Assembly: GCF_029873635.1 (NCBI RefSeq)
Contig: NC_080417.1
Location: 27,123,682 to 27,187,681, forward strand
Reading direction: 5' to 3'
Length of the DNA stretch: 64,000 bases
Origin: Malania oleifera
Taxonomy: Eukaryota > Streptophyta > Magnoliopsida > Santalales > Ximeniaceae
The translations under genes were made by a program, and so were the position numbers. A model generated the notes under the pieces. The model searched no databases and was not told where the DNA came from. It saw only the letters and a list, made by a program, of their open reading frames with translations. Numbering within the stretch: the stretch's first letter is position 1; each line of letters begins with the position of its first letter. Shown piece by piece: positions 60,608 to 64,000 of this stretch.

Positions 60608-61123
60608 CGTTGTGCAAAATTAATGTGTACGGAAACGGATTGTACAATACAACAACTAACGATCAACAATACAAAAAACACAATCACACAGATAATAAAG
60701 AAAGCAATAAAAATAATGACACAGGAATTAACGTGGTTCAACAGAATGCCTACGTTCACGAGAGCAAGCGGCGGCTAAATATCACTATTTGTCAAAACCA
60801 AGGTTACAACATTGTATTTATGATAACCCTATATGTACTGAGGGATTAGAAACTTCCCTAAATACCTCTGTATCAATCCCCAGAGGTTTTGCCTCCGAAT
60901 CCCCAACATATTGATCTTACCAATTCAAAAACAACGCTGAATAAAACCGTCAACGATTTCATTAAACCGTTGATAGTTTTTTCCAAAGCCTGAAATCGTC
61001 GATGTAACTATTGGCTCCCTATGCAAACCATCAACGGTTTTCTTCAGACCAACTTCCTTGTTTTTCCTCAACATGCTTTCTCTATACATGTGTTCCACTA
61101 AATACGAGTCACATACTACAACA
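60608..61123 (-). repeat. 5' LTR of Copia element E
   Basis: This 516 bp LTR is homologous to 54149-54552 and about 110 bp longer (extra TGTACTGAGGGATTAG..CAATTC segment near 60835-60935). It carries CCGTCAACGATTT, AACCGTTGATAG, ATCGTCGATG and ATCAACGGTTT motifs (60940-61045) and a minus-sense TATA-like site (60814-60823). Confidence 0.88.
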
Positions 61124-62857
61124 ATATATATATTCACAACTAAAGAGAAATATCTTTAAAATTAATTTCTTATTTTTGACTAAAGTATAAATAACCTTAC
61201 CTTGAATTTGGGCCATATACTATTCTATTCAAGATGGAGAACTCTTACAAGTTACTTTCTTTTGTTTCTGAGCTAAACAATGTTCACAAGGCTTTTGAGA
61301 TATACCATTTATTTATGGAAGAAGTCATTTTAACTCATGCATCGAAGTCTTTTGTACTGAACTTCCTAGAATGATCGCTAATGAAAGTAATAGAGTATAA
61401 TATATTGCTAAGTATTCTAGTTTTCATAGGCCCACACATAGTCAAATGCACCAAATCTAAACCATTAGAATTTCAAGATGGAGTACTTTTAAAGTTTGCT
61501 CACAAGACTTTGGAGACATGCATTTCATTTATGGAAGAGGCGCTTTCTTGCCTAAAAAATCAAGTCCCTTTTCATTCATGCATCCAAGTCTTTTGTGCGA
61601 CAACTCTAAAGTTGCTTCACTTTTCATTGCATTAACCATAGCCCTAGAGAGCCTTGTGCATCAAGTAAAGTGTAAAACATTTCATTCCTCTACTGAATAC
61701 TATAGAACTTCTATAAAATTCCATTGCCAATCACTAAAAGTATTGCAATACTCCTTGTCATCAAGCTTCACTATAAAGAATATGTTCAGTTGGATATTTA
61801 GATGTCTTATATATCTTATAATTAATATGCTGCAATAATTCACAAGTAAATATCTCCCATTCTGGCAATAGTAGATAAGTCACAATTTCTCATCTTCATC
61901 ACATGAAAATACTAGGCATATATGATGAGAAGAAATACCTTCTAAAACTAGCATGGATGGAGGTAGCACTATTTCTCACCAAACTAATCTCTTGTGTTAA
62001 AAAAGATTAATTTCATCATCGCAAACAATTGAAAAGCTATAAGATGTAGTAGCAACTTTGTTTTCATATTTTTCTTTGTTATTTTATGTATTTTTCTTTC
62101 CCTTTTTCTTTCTTTTCATTTTGATATCTTTATATGGCCTTTCATGGTTCAAGCAAACCATTCAATATATTTCCTTGAATAAGACTTGTTTTGGATTTGT
62201 CACCATTTTCAGTGTCTCTACCTTTGCTTCTCCCCTTATTATCATTTTTTTTTTTTAAGAATAAGAGTTTATGACTAAGAGGATGAATAACTTGTAGTTT
62301 TCTCCTCGTATTATCATTCAATAAGTTGTTGTTGTTTTTTTTTATTTTTCTCACCAAACTCATAGACACAACTCCTTTAAGAGCTAAATTTGTGTAAAAA
62401 TTCAAAGTCTTCCAACTGTCAAGAAGTCAAAAACATGCACCTCATCATCAAAACAAAATTTTTCATAAAAGCCAGTTGTTTTGTAATTCTATGAATTTCA
62501 TTCGGATTATTAGTCAAAGAACTATCCTTATTTTTCAAATTCATAAGCTTATTTATTATGTATAATTTATTTTTCCTAGTTCTACTAGCATAAAGCTCGC
62601 CTAATTTTGTATAAAGTTAGTGTTCTATCAACTTCATTGACAGCAAAGGTTGAATATTATCATTAATCGACGATAAAATATAACAACATACTAATGTTCA
62701 TAAGTTCTAGTTTTGATTAATTCACCAAAACAAGAATATGATAATTTTTGTAATACAGATGGTCCTCCAATTTTTCTTTTCAAATATAGTAATTAATACA
62801 TTCAAACCAGTCATTCTACTATTGTACACGCATTATCCAAGCTTCAATACCACTATT
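61124..62857 (-). pseudogene. Decayed gag/integrase region of Copia element G
   Basis: In minus sense 61384-61460 reads LDLVHLTMCGPMKTRILSN and YSITFISDHSR, a clear integrase segment. CEHCLAQKQKKVTCKSS near 61260 is the end of a GAG-pre-integrase domain. 62142-62405 encodes KGRSKGRDTENGDKSKTS, like Copia gag C-terminal text. A diverged direct repeat (about 61285-61370 and 61503-61605) suggests a local duplication. The primer-binding site is at 62841-62852. Confidence 0.6.
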
Positions 62858-64000
62858 TGGGTTGGTAGGTATGGAGAGCATGAATGAAATACATAGCCCA
62901 AGAAAAACCCTTCCCCCTTTATATTCTAGTAGAAAAATCAATACATAATAATGACTAAGTAATAATCAATCAACAAACACAAAAACTAGTCCCACAAACA
63001 TTAAGAGGATACTGAGATTTAAGTGAAAAACCAATTGGTGTGAAGGCGAAAACCACATATTGAAGTCCACTTCCAAAATATTCCACTATTTACTAGTAAA
63101 AATTACAAGAGTCTTGCTTGATCAAAACTAGGCCATACATCAACTATAATTATCCAAAACAACAAATTCTTGACAACCAAAATAGTACAAGCCATCATCC
63201 AACCAAACTAGAATGAAGTACCGAGCGTTTGACTCAAAAATAGAAGTTATCATATTAGCAATGAAATTGGTTGTAGAGAACATGAAATGAGAATCACACT
63301 GTTGTAAATGAAATAGCTTGGGTCACAAATATAATAATTAAATTTTCATCTTGTTTGACAAAAATCACCATCCAATTGCGATCAACCCTAACGATTGTAC
63401 AAGCTACTTCAACTATGCATTTTTTACAACCTCTACCCCTATTCTCTCTTTATGTGTGTGCGCGTGTGCGCGCGCGCGCGTATATATGTGTGCGAAAATC
63501 ACATACATATATCTAGAGGAACCTAGCCTTTTATAGAGTTCTTGCTATACTTCAATTAAGATCCTCTTGATCATGGATCTAATATGTAGGATAGGACCTA
63601 TTATAGTTAAGAGTTTTTTCTCGTCATATTCCCAAAAAAGATGAAGCTTATCTCAAGAAGTCTTCTCCCATTATGGAATCCAATTAGGATAAAACTCCTA
63701 CATTCATTCTACTCATCCGCATGTATATGTATCATCCTCTGCATAGAAGGAAAAACCAAAAGTGGGTCGTTGTGTGGGATAATTATATTGATGAACAAAT
63801 ATTTGATCTAATATTGCCACATACCAATGTGTGGGTCCATCCCCGTTATTTAATGCAAGTGATTTTTAAATAATTGGTTGGTTTTAAGATCTGAGCACAT
63901 GATATTAAAGGCTATATGCCGTGTTTAATAGTGATCTCACATGAAATTATAGATTGTTAGTAATAGTGTTTTAATATTCTTTGCTCTCTCTCTCTCTCTC
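62858..64000 (-). repeat. 5' LTR of Copia element G (runs off the window)
   Basis: It begins TGGGTTGG in plus sense beside the primer-binding site. It contains ACTGAGATTTAAGTG (about 63010), a (GT/GC)n tract (about 63452-63482), a minus-sense TATA-like TTTTATAGAG (about 63530) and a (CT)n tract at the window end. The outer end was not found. Confidence 0.5.

Larger units (their letters stand above)
54149..61123 (-). mobile_element. Copia retrotransposon E
   Basis: LTRs 54149-54552 and 60608-61123 (TGTTGTA..TACAACA) flank a minus-strand Copia gag-pol. ATATA occurs on both outer flanks as a probable target duplication, though the context is AT-rich. In minus sense the primer-binding site ATTGGTATCAAAGC (60592-60605) adjoins the right LTR and a purine-rich CCAAGGTAGAGAT adjoins the left LTR. 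A solo LTR (54640-56778) sits between the RNase H end and the polypurine tract. Multiple stops and frameshifts inactivate it. Confidence 0.9.
52680..64000 (-). mobile_element. Degenerate Copia element G in PQ-loop intron 10
   Basis: LTR-like sequence at 52680-53190 (GTACCGAGATTTACGTGGAA, CCGCCTCCAATATTCAACTA) resembles 63005-63105 (ATACTGAGATTTAAGTG, CCACTTCCAAAATATTCCACTA). Between them in minus sense are RNase H/RT remnants (53190-54148), integrase (61380-61460), a gag-like basic tract (62142-62405) and primer-binding site TGGTATTGAAGC (62841-62852). Element E is inserted in the RT region. The right LTR runs beyond the window. All domains are heavily decayed, so G is older than E. Confidence 0.6.

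Overview
The window is plant nuclear DNA, most likely from a woody eudicot; the species cannot be named from sequence alone. The evidence is one intron-containing host gene of a plant PQ-loop transporter family, a background of nested Ty1/copia and Ty3/gypsy LTR retrotransposons primed by initiator-Met tRNA, tRNA-derived SINEs, hAT-type elements, and AT-rich spacers with many (CT)n, (TA)n and (ATT)n tracts. No prokaryotic, organellar, rRNA or tRNA gene was seen.

Layout. 11-4111: LTR plus gag of a SIRE/Maximus-like Copia element on the plus strand (A). 4370-24231: a related element in the opposite orientation (B), cut up by a solo Gypsy LTR (4916-5779), a full Tekay/Del-like Gypsy element (H, 6505-18026, whose own 5' LTR holds a 2.3 kb solo SIRE-like LTR at 13850-16117) and another solo Gypsy LTR (19590-21592). 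24232-27809: probable Tat-lineage Gypsy LTR with a four-copy ~550 bp tandem array. 27819-34858: complete Copia element C with TGAGA target duplications. 34864-37769: AT-rich spacer with a small hAT-type element. 37770-44571: Copia element D carrying a 1.28 kb non-autonomous hAT element. 44572-49579: spacer with a second small hAT-type element, a SINE and microsatellites.

49580-52560: ten exons of a PQ-loop membrane transporter gene on the plus strand, the only host gene seen. Its last exon, expected to encode the final transmembrane helix, is absent. Intron 10 runs into a retrotransposon nest that continues to the end of the window: Copia element G holds a SINE and Copia element E (54149-61123), and E holds a solo SIRE-like LTR (54640-56778). 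The last exon either lies beyond the window across an intron of more than 11.4 kb, or is lost.

All retrotransposon coding regions are broken by stops, frameshifts, deletions or lost catalytic residues, so none looks autonomous. The most striking unexplained signal is in the LTRs. At least four families carry clusters of a family-specific 10-12 bp dyad-symmetric, CG-containing motif (cores AGTCGGCCGACT, CGGTCGACCG, TTCGTCGACGAA, and a looser AACCGTYGACGGTT-like form) just upstream of the LTR TATA box. Several Copia LTR families also share a block of the form GAGGACGTAGG..GCCGAACC downstream of the TATA box.
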